DNA from: Microbacterium sp.
GTDB taxonomy: Bacteria > Actinomycetota > Actinomycetes > Actinomycetales > Microbacteriaceae
Length of the DNA stretch: 14,004 bases
Assembly (NCBI GenBank): GCA_031286555.1
Contig: JAITUD010000257.1
Location: 1 to 14,004, forward strand
Direction: 5' to 3'
Shown here: piece by piece, positions 1 through 7,489 of the stretch
How positions within the stretch are numbered: position 1 is the first letter of the stretch
How the letters are laid out: every line of letters begins with the position of its first letter
Notes under the pieces: model-generated
The model's input: only the letters and a program-made list of their open reading frames with translations
What the model was told of the DNA's origin: nothing
Databases searched by the model: none
Translations under genes and position numbers: made by a program

Positions 1-127
1 ACTGGCCTCGCTCGCGAAGGTCATCACCGGCGAGATCAGTCCGAGCGGCAAGCTGCCGGTGGACATCTACTCCGGCACCGACCCGACGCAGATCCTGTAC
101 CCGCTCGGCCACGGCCTCAGCTGGTGA
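1..127 (+). CDS. Glycoside hydrolase family 3, C-terminal end (partial)
   Basis: Only the last 41 codons and the stop are present; the reading frame begins at base 2. The tail contains GEISPSGKLPVDIY followed by YPLGHGLSW, the usual ending of the C-terminal (alpha/beta sandwich) domain of GH3 enzymes such as beta-glucosidases and two-domain beta-N-acetylglucosaminidases. The catalytic nucleophile and the NagZ His/Asp loop lie outside the window, so substrate cannot be read. The next two genes on the same strand are a NamZ-type muramidase and a beta-lactamase-fold hydrolase, the partners of the GH3 enzyme NagZ in B. subtilis. A NagZ-like role is therefore an inference from context. The stop is 25 bp before the next start, consistent with one operon. 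Confidence 0.8.
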   Translation, partial: LASLAKVITGEISPSGKLPVDIYSGTDPTQILYPLGHGLSW

Positions 128-140
128 GCCCGGAACGATG

Positions 141-146
141 AGGAGA
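141..146 (+). promoter_or_regulatory. Shine-Dalgarno site that decides the namZ start
   Basis: AGGAGA ends 6 bases before the ATG at 153. An in-frame ATG also exists at 138, but this purine-rich site would then lie inside the coding region and nothing similar precedes 138. Starting at 153 also puts the twin-arginine motif near the N-terminus, where Tat signals carry it. Confidence 0.75.
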
Positions 147-152
147 GAAGAC

Positions 153-1451
153 ATGAGCATCTCGAGACGAGGACTGTTCGGCGCGGCCGGCGTCGCTGCG
201 GCCACGGCCGCCGGCGTCGCCCTCACCGGCACCTCGGCCACGGCCACCACGGCGGCCACGTCCGCCGCAGGCGGCCGGCGCATCCGCACCGGGGCCGACA
301 TCGCGGCATCCGACAAGTGGCGGATCTTCGCGGGCCGCAAGGTCGGCGTGATCACCAACCCCACCGGCGTGCTGGAGGACTTCACCAGCATCGTCGACGA
401 CATGGTCGCTCGCGGCGTCGACCTGAAGGCGGTGTTCGGGCCCGAGCACGGGTTCCGCGGCACCGCTCAGGCCGGCGAGGCCGAGGAGACCTCGGTCGAT
501 CCGCGCACCGGCGTCACGGTCTACGACGCGTACGGCGCGACGGTGACGAAGCTGGCCGGGTTCTTCACCACCTCCGGCATCGACACCGTCGTCTTCGACA
601 TCAGGGATGTGGGTGCGCGCTTCTACACCTACATCTGGACGATGTGGACGGCGATGCAGGCCGCGTCGAAGGTGGGCGGCATGCGCTTCGTCGTGCTGGA
701 CCGCCCGAACCCGATCGGTGGCAGGGCCCGCGGCCCGGTGCTGCGCGAGGGCTTCACGTCGGGCGTCGGGCTGCTGGAGATCTCGCAGCAGCACGGCATG
801 ACCGTCGGTGAGCTGGCGCTGTTCTTCAACGCGACCTTCATGGAGCGCGCCGGCGTCGCGAAGCTGGATGACCTGCAGGTCGTGCAGGCGAAGGGGTGGC
901 GGCGCGAGATGGTCGGGCCCGACCAGGCCGACCGCTGGATCCCGCCGTCACCGAACATGCCGACACCGGAGACGGCCACGCTGTATCCGGGCACCGGAAT
1001 GGTCGAGGCGACGAACTGGTCGGAGGGCCGCGGCACCACCCGGCCCTTCGAGCTGATCGGCGCCCCGTACATCGACTACCGCTGGGCGCAGGCGCTGAAC
1101 GCGAAGAAGCTCGCGGGCGTCGAGTTCCGCGAGGCGTATTTCACGCCGACCTTCTCGAAGAACGCGAACGTCGTGTGCGCCGGCGTGCAGGTGCACATCA
1201 TGGACGCCGCGAAGGTCGACGCGATCACGGTCGCCACGCACATGATCGTCGAGGCACGGCGGCTCTACCCCGAGTTCGACTGGCGCGGGGACGGCGGCCG
1301 GTGGATCGGCCTGCTCACCGGTTCCGGCCGGTTCCAGGAGCAGCTCGAGGCCGGAGCATCCGCCGAGGAGATCGTCGCGGCCTGGCAGCCCGAGCTGCAG
1401 AGGTTCCGCGACGACACCGAACCGTTCCTGCTGTACGGGGGTCCGCGATGA
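153..1451 (+). CDS. namZ: Exo-beta-N-acetylmuramidase NamZ-like (DUF1343), Tat-exported
   Basis: This 432-residue protein belongs to the DUF1343 family, whose characterised members (B. subtilis NamZ/YbbC and a Tannerella homologue) release MurNAc from non-reducing ends of peptidoglycan fragments. The N-terminus MSISRRGLFGAAG carries a twin-arginine motif followed by an Ala-rich hydrophobic stretch, so export by the Tat route is likely. No lipobox cysteine is seen. Family landmarks present are GVITNPTG near residue 63, FGPEHGFRG with E98-H99, LDRPNPIGG beginning near residue 182, and a HGMTVGELA segment. Length is close to that usual for the family. The gene lies between a GH3 tail and a beta-lactamase-fold hydrolase, the same partners as in the B. 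subtilis muropeptide-salvage operon. Its TGA overlaps the next ATG. Family assignment is strong; MurNAc activity is inferred from the family. Confidence 0.88.
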   Translation: MSISRRGLFGAAGVAAATAAGVALTGTSATATTAATSAAGGRRIRTGADIAASDKWRIFAGRKVGVITNPTGVLEDFTSIVDDMVARGVDLKAVFGPEHGFRGTAQAGEAEETSVDPRTGVTVYDAYGATVTKLAGFFTTSGIDTVVFDIRDVGARFYTYIWTMWTAMQAASKVGGMRFVVLDRPNPIGGRARGPVLREGFTSGVGLLEISQQHGMTVGELALFFNATFMERAGVAKLDDLQVVQAKGWRREMVGPDQADRWIPPSPNMPTPETATLYPGTGMVEATNWSEGRGTTRPFELIGAPYIDYRWAQALNAKKLAGVEFREAYFTPTFSKNANVVCAGVQVHIMDAAKVDAITVATHMIVEARRLYPEFDWRGDGGRWIGLLTGSGRFQEQLEAGASAEEIVAAWQPELQRFRDDTEPFLLYGGPR

Positions 1452-3205
1452 TGCGCCGCACGAGGAGGGTGGGGGTCGCCCTGGCGGGTCTCGCCACCGC
1501 CGGTCTGCTGGCGACGGGCGCGATCACGCCGGCCTTCGCGGATGCCGCGGGGCAGGGCCGCACCGGTCAGTTCGATCAGCCGTTCGAGGGATTCATGAAG
1601 AGCAGCACTAATCTGCGCGACAGCACGCCGAAGGCTCTGGGACTGGATCCGGCGCCGATCGATGCGGCGTGGAAGGCCATCGACGGCTTCGCCACCCCGA
1701 CCGATCCCGCCGTGAAGCCGATGTACGCGTCGGCGGTCGGGGTGATGGGCCATCAGGGTCGCATCGTCAGCGAGCACGCCACCGGCTACTCCCTGCTGTA
1801 CAAGGACGGCACCACCAAGCTGCCCGAGGATCAGCGCATTCCGGCTGCCCAGGACACCATCTACGACATGGCCTCGGTGAGCAAGCTGTTCACCTCGATC
1901 GTGATCATGCAGCTGGTCGAGAAGGGCCTCGTCGACCTCGACGCGACCTACGGCAGCTACATCCCGGAGTTCGCGAACGGGGGCAAGGAGACCATCACGA
2001 TCCGGCAGATGCTCACACACACCTCTGGTCTGGTGAGCTGGCTGCCGCTGTGGAGCAACTACCCCGACAAGGCGTCGCGCATCAAGGCGGTGATGGATGT
2101 GCCTGTGAAGAACAAGCCGGGCACGGTGTACGAGTACTCCGACCTGAACCTCATCTCACTGGGCGTGCTCGCCGAGCGGCTAACCGGTAAGACGCTCGAC
2201 GTGCTGGTCGCGGAGGGCATCACCGATCCGCTGAAGATGGTCGACACCGGGTACAACCCGGATGCGAGCCTGAAGCCGCGCATCGCCGCCACCGAGTACC
2301 AGGTCTCCCCCGATCGCGGGATGGTCTGGGGGTCGGTGCACGACGAGAACGCCTGGAGCCTGGGCGGAGTCGCCGGTCACGCCGGCGTGTTCTCCACGAC
2401 GCACGACATGGCGATCCTCGCGCAGACGATGCTCAACGGCGGCACGTACGGCGGCAAGCGGATCCTGTCGGAGAAGTCCGTGCAGGCGATGATCACCGAT
2501 GAGAACACCGCGTTCCCCGGTGACTCGCACGGCTTGGGCTTCGAGCTGAACCAGCTCTGGTACATGGGCGGGCTCAGCTCGGGCACGACGGCGGGTCACA
2601 CCGGGTACACCGGAACGTCGATCGTGATCGACTTCCGCTCGCGCTCCTTCGCCGTGCTGCTCACGAACCGGGTGCACCCGAGTCGTGACTGGGGCTCGAA
2701 CAACCCGTCGCGCCGCGCGATCGCACAGGGCCTCGCCGAGGCGATGGCCGTCTCGCCGCAGAAGGGCAGGACCGAGTGGTTCGCCGGGACGCAGGATGCC
2801 GCGGAGCACACCCTCTCCGTCGCCGTGCCGGCGGGCCGGAACCTGTCGCTGTCCTTCGACGTGTTCGCCGACCTCGAGGAGACCGATGTCTTCGCGCTGG
2901 AGGCGTCGTCGGACGGCGGTGCTACCTGGACCCTCGTGCCCTACACGGTGCGGTACCCCGATCGCACCGTCGAGACCGACGGCACCTTCGACAATCAGGG
3001 CCATCGGGACTGGGGCAAGGCGACGGCCGCTCTGCCCGCGGGCACGAACCAGCTGCGCTGGCGGTACACGACCGACCCGAACACCCAGGGTCGCGGCGCG
3101 TTCGTCGACGGCGTGATGCTGCGTGACGGACACCGCGTCGTGCTGAACGGCGAGGCCGACCGGGCTGCGTTCACCGCGGACGGGTTCACCGAGGTCACTC
3201 GCTGA
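1448..3205 (+). CDS. Secreted beta-lactamase-fold serine hydrolase (AmiE-like) with C-terminal beta-sandwich
   Basis: The protein has 585 residues. The N-terminus is basic, then hydrophobic, and ends in AFA-DA near residue 31, a classical Sec signal peptide. The serine hydrolase domain (about residues 50-435) shows SVSK with the nucleophile S143 and K146, a YSD motif at Y230 in place of YxN, and HTG at 384-386 in place of KTG. These are the three active-site motifs of the class C beta-lactamase/DD-peptidase fold. B. subtilis AmiE (YbbE), a MurNAc-L-Ala amidase encoded beside NagZ and NamZ, is of this fold, so a muropeptide amidase or peptidase is the favoured role; esterase or beta-lactamase activity cannot be excluded. 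Residues about 440-585 form an extra domain with ASSDGGATWT and GAFVDGVML patterns, resembling the MAM/immune-inhibitor-A-like beta-sandwich. The ATG at 1448 overlaps the namZ stop (ATGA); the next codon, at 1451, is also ATG. Confidence 0.85.
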   Translation: MMRRTRRVGVALAGLATAGLLATGAITPAFADAAGQGRTGQFDQPFEGFMKSSTNLRDSTPKALGLDPAPIDAAWKAIDGFATPTDPAVKPMYASAVGVMGHQGRIVSEHATGYSLLYKDGTTKLPEDQRIPAAQDTIYDMASVSKLFTSIVIMQLVEKGLVDLDATYGSYIPEFANGGKETITIRQMLTHTSGLVSWLPLWSNYPDKASRIKAVMDVPVKNKPGTVYEYSDLNLISLGVLAERLTGKTLDVLVAEGITDPLKMVDTGYNPDASLKPRIAATEYQVSPDRGMVWGSVHDENAWSLGGVAGHAGVFSTTHDMAILAQTMLNGGTYGGKRILSEKSVQAMITDENTAFPGDSHGLGFELNQLWYMGGLSSGTTAGHTGYTGTSIVIDFRSRSFAVLLTNRVHPSRDWGSNNPSRRAIAQGLAEAMAVSPQKGRTEWFAGTQDAAEHTLSVAVPAGRNLSLSFDVFADLEETDVFALEASSDGGATWTLVPYTVRYPDRTVETDGTFDNQGHRDWGKATAALPAGTNQLRWRYTTDPNTQGRGAFVDGVMLRDGHRVVLNGEADRAAFTADGFTEVTR

Positions 3206-3223
3206 CCGACCGTTCCACCACTC

Positions 3224-3256
3224 TGAGGGGATGCTCCGGCGCGGAGCATCCCCTCA
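3224..3256. terminator. Perfect 14-bp hairpin between convergent operons
   Basis: TGAGGGGATGCTCC (3224-3237) is followed by a 5-base loop GGCGC and the exact reverse complement (3243-3256). It lies 18 bp after the hydrolase stop on the + strand. Its right end includes the stop codon of the convergent isomerase gene (3254-3256), so it could end transcription from both sides. No clear T-tract follows on either strand; this is common for actinobacterial terminators but lowers certainty. Confidence 0.8.
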
Positions 3257-4261
3257 TTGGCTGCTGAAGGCGGCGTCGAACGACGCTGCGGGCGCAGGCC
3301 ACAGCAGGGACCGCACGAACCCGACCGCCTCGGCGGCACCGTGCAGCCGGTCCATGCCGGCGTCCTCCCACTCGATCGAGATCGGGCCGGCGTAGCCGAT
3401 GGCGTCCAGCGCGCGGAAGGCATCCTCCCAGGGCACGTCCCCGTGCCCTGTCGAGACGAAGTCCCAGCCGCGCCGAGGGTCGCCCCAGGGCAGGTGGGAG
3501 CCGAGGACGCCGGCTCTGCCGTTCTGCGGCCGCATCCGGGTGTCCTTGCAGTCCACGTGGTAGATCCGCTCCTGGAAGTCCCAGATGAACCCGACCGGGT
3601 CGATGTTCTGCCACATCATGTGCGACGGGTCCCAGTTGAAGCCGAACGCCTCCCGGTGGTCGATCGCCTCCAGCGCGCGCACGGAGCTCCAGTAGTCGTA
3701 GGCGATCTCGCTCGGGTGCACCTCGTGGGCGAACCGCACTCCCTCGCCGTCGAACACGTCGAGGATCGGATGCCAGCGCGCGGCGAAGTCCTCGAATCCG
3801 GCCTCGATCACCGTGGCGGGCACGGGCGGGAACATCGCCACGAACGGCCAGATCGACGACCCGGTGAACCCGACGACCGTGTCGACGCCGAGCCTGCGCG
3901 CCACGCGAGCGGCGCGCTGCATGTCCTCGGCCGCGCGCTGCCGCACGCCCTCGGCGTCTCCGTCGCCCCACACGTAGTCGCGCAGGATCGCATGGTGCCG
4001 GAAGTCGATCGGCGCATCGCACACCGCCTGCCCGGCGAGATGGTTCGAGATCGCGAACGCCCGCAGTCCGTGGCGATCCAGAATCTCCAGCCGCGAGGCG
4101 ACATAGGCGTCGTCCTCGTCGGCGAGCTTCAGATCGAGGTGATCGCCGGATGCCGCGATCTCCAGGCCGTCGTAGCCCCACGACGCCGCCAGGCGAGCCA
4201 CCTCCTCGAAGGGCAGGTCGGCCCACTGGCCGGTGAACAGGGTGACGGGGTGCGTACTCAT
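3254..4261 (-). CDS. Sugar phosphate isomerase/epimerase-like TIM barrel (IolE/xylose-isomerase-like)
   Basis: This 335-residue protein belongs to the xylose-isomerase-like/AP-endonuclease-2 TIM-barrel superfamily. Likely divalent-metal and catalytic residues are visible: E180 in HEVHP, D211 and H214 in NWDPSHM, H235 and D237 in YHVDCKD, and E297 in SIEWED. Members act as isomerases, epimerases, dehydratases or keto-sugar eliminases, and several work directly after a Gfo/Idh/MocA dehydrogenase, as one does in this operon. The reaction cannot be told from the sequence. The start at 4261 is chosen because GAAGGAG precedes it by 5 bases; the frame stays open upstream, but that extension overlaps the neighbouring gene. 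It is the last gene of the operon, 19 bp after the preceding stop, and its own stop lies inside the terminator hairpin. Confidence 0.85.
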   Translation of the reverse strand: MSTHPVTLFTGQWADLPFEEVARLAASWGYDGLEIAASGDHLDLKLADEDDAYVASRLEILDRHGLRAFAISNHLAGQAVCDAPIDFRHHAILRDYVWGDGDAEGVRQRAAEDMQRAARVARRLGVDTVVGFTGSSIWPFVAMFPPVPATVIEAGFEDFAARWHPILDVFDGEGVRFAHEVHPSEIAYDYWSSVRALEAIDHREAFGFNWDPSHMMWQNIDPVGFIWDFQERIYHVDCKDTRMRPQNGRAGVLGSHLPWGDPRRGWDFVSTGHGDVPWEDAFRALDAIGYAGPISIEWEDAGMDRLHGAAEAVGFVRSLLWPAPAASFDAAFSSQ

Positions 4262-4280
4262 GCTCTCTCCTTCGATTGCG

Positions 4281-5135
4281 TCAGGCCGCGCCGAGTGCTC
4301 GGAGTGCTCGGATGCTGCGCGCCGCCAGCTCGTCCTGCGTGGCGGCGAGCGGCCGCCAGACCGAGGCCGCGACCGCGATCGTGGCGTTCTCACCGGTGAA
4401 GCTCTCCAGGCCGAGTATGCCCGCGTAGCCGGCATCGTCCAGTGCCTGCAGCATCGCCGGCCAGTCGGTGTGGTCGTCTCCCACCGCACCGCGGTCGCTG
4501 CCGCACACCTGCACATGCGCGATCTCCCGCCCTGCGGCGCGCACGGCGTCGGCTGGCCTCTTCTCCTCGATGTTCAGGTGGTAGGTGTCCAGCGCCAGCC
4601 CGACTCCGGCGTCGAAGAGCGGCCCGAGAGCGTCCATGGCCTGCTCGACCGTGTTCAGCACACTCGTCTCGTAGCGGTTCAGCGGCTCGACGGCCAGCGC
4701 GACGCCGGCATCCGCCGCGGCCTCGCCCAGCGGCGCGAGTCGCGTGCGCAGCTCCGCGACGACGGCGGCGCGCTCGTCGGCATCCAACCGCCAGGCCACA
4801 CCGGTGGGCGCATAGAACGGGCCCGCCACGACCTCTGCCCCCAGCGTCTGAGCGGCACGGATGCAGGCCAGGAGGTAGTCCCCTGTCGCAGCAACGTCAC
4901 CCGCCCGCTCGATGAGCGATCGACCGGGTCCCATCGCGCCGATCACCACGGCGCGGAGTCCCAGGCCGTCGAGCACGTCCTTCGCCCTGGCCGGATCCCA
5001 GTCGCCCGGGTTCTCCAGCGGCAGCTCCAGGGCGCCGTAGCCGAGCTCGGCGGCCTTGCGTGCGAGCGGCTCCAGAGTGGCGTCCGTCAGCGGCGAGGTC
5101 CACACCCAGGTGTTGACGGCGATCGTGCGCAGCAT
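4281..5135 (-). CDS. Ketose 3-epimerase-like TIM barrel (D-tagatose/D-allulose 3-epimerase family)
   Basis: The protein has 284 residues, a typical length for D-psicose/D-tagatose 3-epimerases. Visible signature residues are E150 and E156 in EPLNRYE, D183 and H186 in [10 protein letters not shown]215 after HVQVCGSD, and E244 in LESF. E150 and E244 are the proton-transfer and metal-binding pair in that family and D183 is a metal ligand. The third ligand, usually a His six residues before the Arg, is Q209 here, as in hydroxypyruvate isomerases. Substrate may therefore differ from that of classical ketose epimerases; hydroxypyruvate isomerase-like or keto-sugar epimerase functions are alternatives. 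A Shine-Dalgarno AGGAAGGGAG precedes the ATG. The gene follows the binding-protein gene after a 66-bp gap holding a hairpin. Confidence 0.83.
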   Translation of the reverse strand: MLRTIAVNTWVWTSPLTDATLEPLARKAAELGYGALELPLENPGDWDPARAKDVLDGLGLRAVVIGAMGPGRSLIERAGDVAATGDYLLACIRAAQTLGAEVVAGPFYAPTGVAWRLDADERAAVVAELRTRLAPLGEAAADAGVALAVEPLNRYETSVLNTVEQAMDALGPLFDAGVGLALDTYHLNIEEKRPADAVRAAGREIAHVQVCGSDRGAVGDDHTDWPAMLQALDDAGYAGILGLESFTGENATIAVAASVWRPLAATQDELAARSIRALRALGAA

Positions 5136-5157
5136 CCGTGCTCCCTTCCTGGCCGTG

Positions 5158-5186
5158 GCGGCGGTCGGGACGCGCCCGGCCGCCGC
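5158..5186 (-). other. Intercistronic hairpin after the binding-protein gene
   Basis: Twelve paired positions with one mismatch (A-C in the mRNA) flank a 5-base loop; the left arm is 5158-5169 and the right arm 5175-5186. In the mRNA it lies 15 bases after the binding-protein stop and before the Shine-Dalgarno of the epimerase gene. There is no U-tract, so it looks more like an RNA-stabilising or attenuating element than a full terminator. Such elements commonly raise binding-protein levels over those of downstream products. Confidence 0.6.
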
Positions 5187-5201
5187 ACACGCATTCGCTG
5201 A

Positions 5202-6410
5202 CTAGGGGATGATCCGCTTCTGCCACACCTCGGGGTAGCCCGGAAGGTTCTCTCCGCCGAACTTGGCGTAGTGCCCGTCCGGCATGCCCTCATTCGCGGC
5301 GAGGTACTCATCGAGACCCTCCGCGGTGATCGGGCTCTGCGGCAGCACCCACTCCTCCGGCACCTCCTTGCCGGCGAAGATCATCTGCGCGGCGAGCAGC
5401 GGGGTGCGCCACTGGAAGTTCGAGTACACCGGCGCGAGTCCGGTCAGCCCCGTGTCCTTCCACTTGCGCAGGAAGCTCATCTCGTCCTCGCCGGTCATCA
5501 CCGGGTAATCGACTCCGGCGTCCTCGAAGGCCTCGATCGCGGCCACCGCGCCGTCACCGGCATCCATCCAGACGCCGTCGACGTCGCCCTTGGCGAGCTC
5601 GTCGCTGATGATGCTCTTGATCTCGGCGGGATCGGCGCCGGTGAAGTGGTCCACCGCCTCGATGCCCGCCTCGTCGAAGAGCTTCTTCGCTCCGGCCCAG
5701 CGCTGCTCGAGCACATCGACGCCGGGGAGGATGCGCAGACCCACCACCTTGTCGCCCTTCTTGAGGTTGTCGATCAGGAACTCGGCGGTGTCGATGCCCC
5801 AGGCGAAGCCGCCGATGGGGTGGATGAAGGTCACCGGGCAGTCGGTGTTCACACCGCGGTCGAACACGATCACGGGCTTCCCGGTCTTGCACGCGCGCTC
5901 GACGGCCGGCGTCATCGCGGCCGTGCTGTTCGGCGAGATGAGGAAGACGTCGCAGCCGCCGTCGGAGATGAAGTAGTCGATGTCGGCGATCTGCGTGTCA
6001 TCGGAGTCCTGCGCGTCGCGGGTCTCCATCGAGCTGATGGCCCCGGCGTCCTGCAGCGCCTTCAGCTGCTCGTTCATCGTGATCCACCCGGTCTGCCGCC
6101 ACGGGTTGGAGATCGAGGCGTTCGCGAAGCAGGCCTTCTTCGCGCCCTCGCTCTTGTACTCGGAGGTGTCGACCATCTTCGCGTTGATGTGCTGCAGGTA
6201 GGGCTCGTCCTCCGGCCCGTCCGGCACGACGTCGCGCTCGGCGTTCTGCTTGTCGAAGAGCTCCTGGTCGAACCATTCGCTCGCCCCGGGCGAGGCACCG
6301 GGATCCTCGGACTTCGGCGGCGCCACGGACGGGTCGGTCGTGCACCCGGCGAGCGCGATGAGTCCGAAGACGGCCACCGTCACGGTGGCGATCCTCATTG
6401 ATCGTCGCAT
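5202..6410 (-). CDS. ABC sugar-transporter substrate-binding lipoprotein (ribose/LacI-like fold)
   Basis: This 402-residue protein starts with a basic and then hydrophobic segment ending in the lipobox LAGC, with the lipidated cysteine at C23, followed by a Ser/Pro/Asp-rich linker. The rest matches the Peripla_BP_4 type of binding protein. A SDGGCDVFLISPNSTAA segment followed by GKPVIVFDRG, and GVWMDAGDGAVAAIEAFEDAG, are its characteristic strand-loop patterns. It is expected to sit on the outer face of the membrane and deliver a sugar to the two permeases encoded just before it. The ligand cannot be predicted. Its ATG overlaps the stop of the second permease gene as TAATG, with AGAGGAG 7 bases upstream. 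A second in-frame Met at residue 5 is less likely because of spacing. Confidence 0.92.
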   Translation of the reverse strand: MRRSMRIATVTVAVFGLIALAGCTTDPSVAPPKSEDPGASPGASEWFDQELFDKQNAERDVVPDGPEDEPYLQHINAKMVDTSEYKSEGAKKACFANASISNPWRQTGWITMNEQLKALQDAGAISSMETRDAQDSDDTQIADIDYFISDGGCDVFLISPNSTAAMTPAVERACKTGKPVIVFDRGVNTDCPVTFIHPIGGFAWGIDTAEFLIDNLKKGDKVVGLRILPGVDVLEQRWAGAKKLFDEAGIEAVDHFTGADPAEIKSIISDELAKGDVDGVWMDAGDGAVAAIEAFEDAGVDYPVMTGEDEMSFLRKWKDTGLTGLAPVYSNFQWRTPLLAAQMIFAGKEVPEEWVLPQSPITAEGLDEYLAANEGMPDGHYAKFGGENLPGYPEVWQKRIIP

Positions 6411-7489
6411 TACTGCACTCCTCTTGTTTCGGTGGGTCCCTCAGGGCCGAGGGGCTGTGGTGCTGACTGGCGAACGAGGTCCGCGTGAGGCGTTCCCCGT
6501 TCCTTCCCCTGATCGGGTGAAGAAGCGCCGGCTCTCGCCCTGCTGCGGAGTGTCACGGCGGAGTAGGCGACGGCGGCGATGATGATCACGCCCTGCACGG
6601 CGTCGCGCAGCGTCGAGGGCACTCCGGCGATGTTCAGCAGCAGGAACAGCGCCTCGAGCACGAATGCGCCGGCCACGGCGGACACGATCCACCCGCGCCC
6701 TCCGCCGAGGACGACACCGCCCAGCACGACGGCTGTGATCGCGGTGAACTCGTATCCGGTGCCGACCGAGGGATGCACGCCCGCATAGCCGACCAGGAGC
6801 ACCGCGCTCATCGACGCGGACACGGCCGAGATCACGAACGCCTGGATCGTGACCCATGAGCGACGCGCTCCGGCGTAGTCGACCGCCCGGGCGTTGTCGC
6901 CGACCGCGATGAGCAGCCTGCCCAGCGGCCGGCGGGTGATCCAGATGCCCAGCGCCAGCCAGGCCGCGAGGATCAGTACCGCCCAGGGCAGGAAGTCCAG
7001 CAGCGGCAGATCACGGATGCCGCCACGGCCGATCTGCCGGAAGCTGTCGGCCGGGTTGCCGGTCGCCGCGCCGCCCGTCCACCACATGACCCCGCCCAGC
7101 AGCGCGAGCATCATCCCCAGCGTGACGATGAACGACGGCACTTTCAGCAGCGTCGTGAGCAGTCCGTTGACGAGGCCGACGAGCACGCCGAACACGAGCA
7201 TCAGCAGCAGCACCGGCACGGTGCGGGAGTCGTCCTGGCCCACGAGGTTGCCTGCGATGATGACCTGCGCGGTGATCAGCGACCCCTGGGAGAGATCGAA
7301 CTCGCCGGCGACGATCACGAAGTACTGACCGATCGCGACGATCGCGACGGGCGCGACACGCTGGACGAACCGCATGATCTGGCCGGGCTGGGCGAAGTTG
7401 GGGTTGAGCAGGATGATCGCGACGAGCAGGATCACCAGCAGCAGGAAGACCGCACCTCGAGGGCTGACCAGAGCGCGAAGGAACCTCAT
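6410..7489 (-). CDS. ABC sugar-transporter permease B (ribose type, BPD_transp_2)
   Basis: The protein has 359 residues with many hydrophobic membrane segments and belongs to the RbsC/BPD_transp_2 family. Family patterns include GQYFVIVAGEFDLSQGSL near the N-terminal third, a cytoplasmic coupling region RPLGRLLIAVGDNARAVDYAG, and AVVLGGVVLGGGRG in the C-terminal half. It likely pairs with permease A, encoded just upstream, to form a heterodimeric channel. A polar tail of about 45 residues follows the last membrane segment. ATG and the permease A stop overlap as ATGA, and GAAGGAG stands 7 bases upstream. Its TAA overlaps the start of the binding-protein gene. Confidence 0.92.
   Translation of the reverse strand: MRFLRALVSPRGAVFLLLVILLVAIILLNPNFAQPGQIMRFVQRVAPVAIVAIGQYFVIVAGEFDLSQGSLITAQVIIAGNLVGQDDSRTVPVLLLMLVFGVLVGLVNGLLTTLLKVPSFIVTLGMMLALLGGVMWWTGGAATGNPADSFRQIGRGGIRDLPLLDFLPWAVLILAAWLALGIWITRRPLGRLLIAVGDNARAVDYAGARRSWVTIQAFVISAVSASMSAVLLVGYAGVHPSVGTGYEFTAITAVVLGGVVLGGGRGWIVSAVAGAFVLEALFLLLNIAGVPSTLRDAVQGVIIIAAVAYSAVTLRSRARAGASSPDQGKERGTPHADLVRQSAPQPLGPEGPTETRGVQ

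Noticed and set aside
3195..4226. Long open frames in other frames and strands, here and at 5271-6401 (+), 10178-11284 (+), 11257-12468 (-) and 7490-8587 (-, upstream part of a frame running into permease B)
   Set aside because: Their translations are Arg/Gly/His/Ala-rich with no domain pattern, and they lie over genes with clear family motifs; they are the usual shadows of GC-rich coding DNA.
4262..4516. N-terminal extension of the 335-residue isomerase by 85 codons
   Set aside because: It overlaps the preceding epimerase gene, has no family similarity, and a good Shine-Dalgarno stands before the ATG at 4261.
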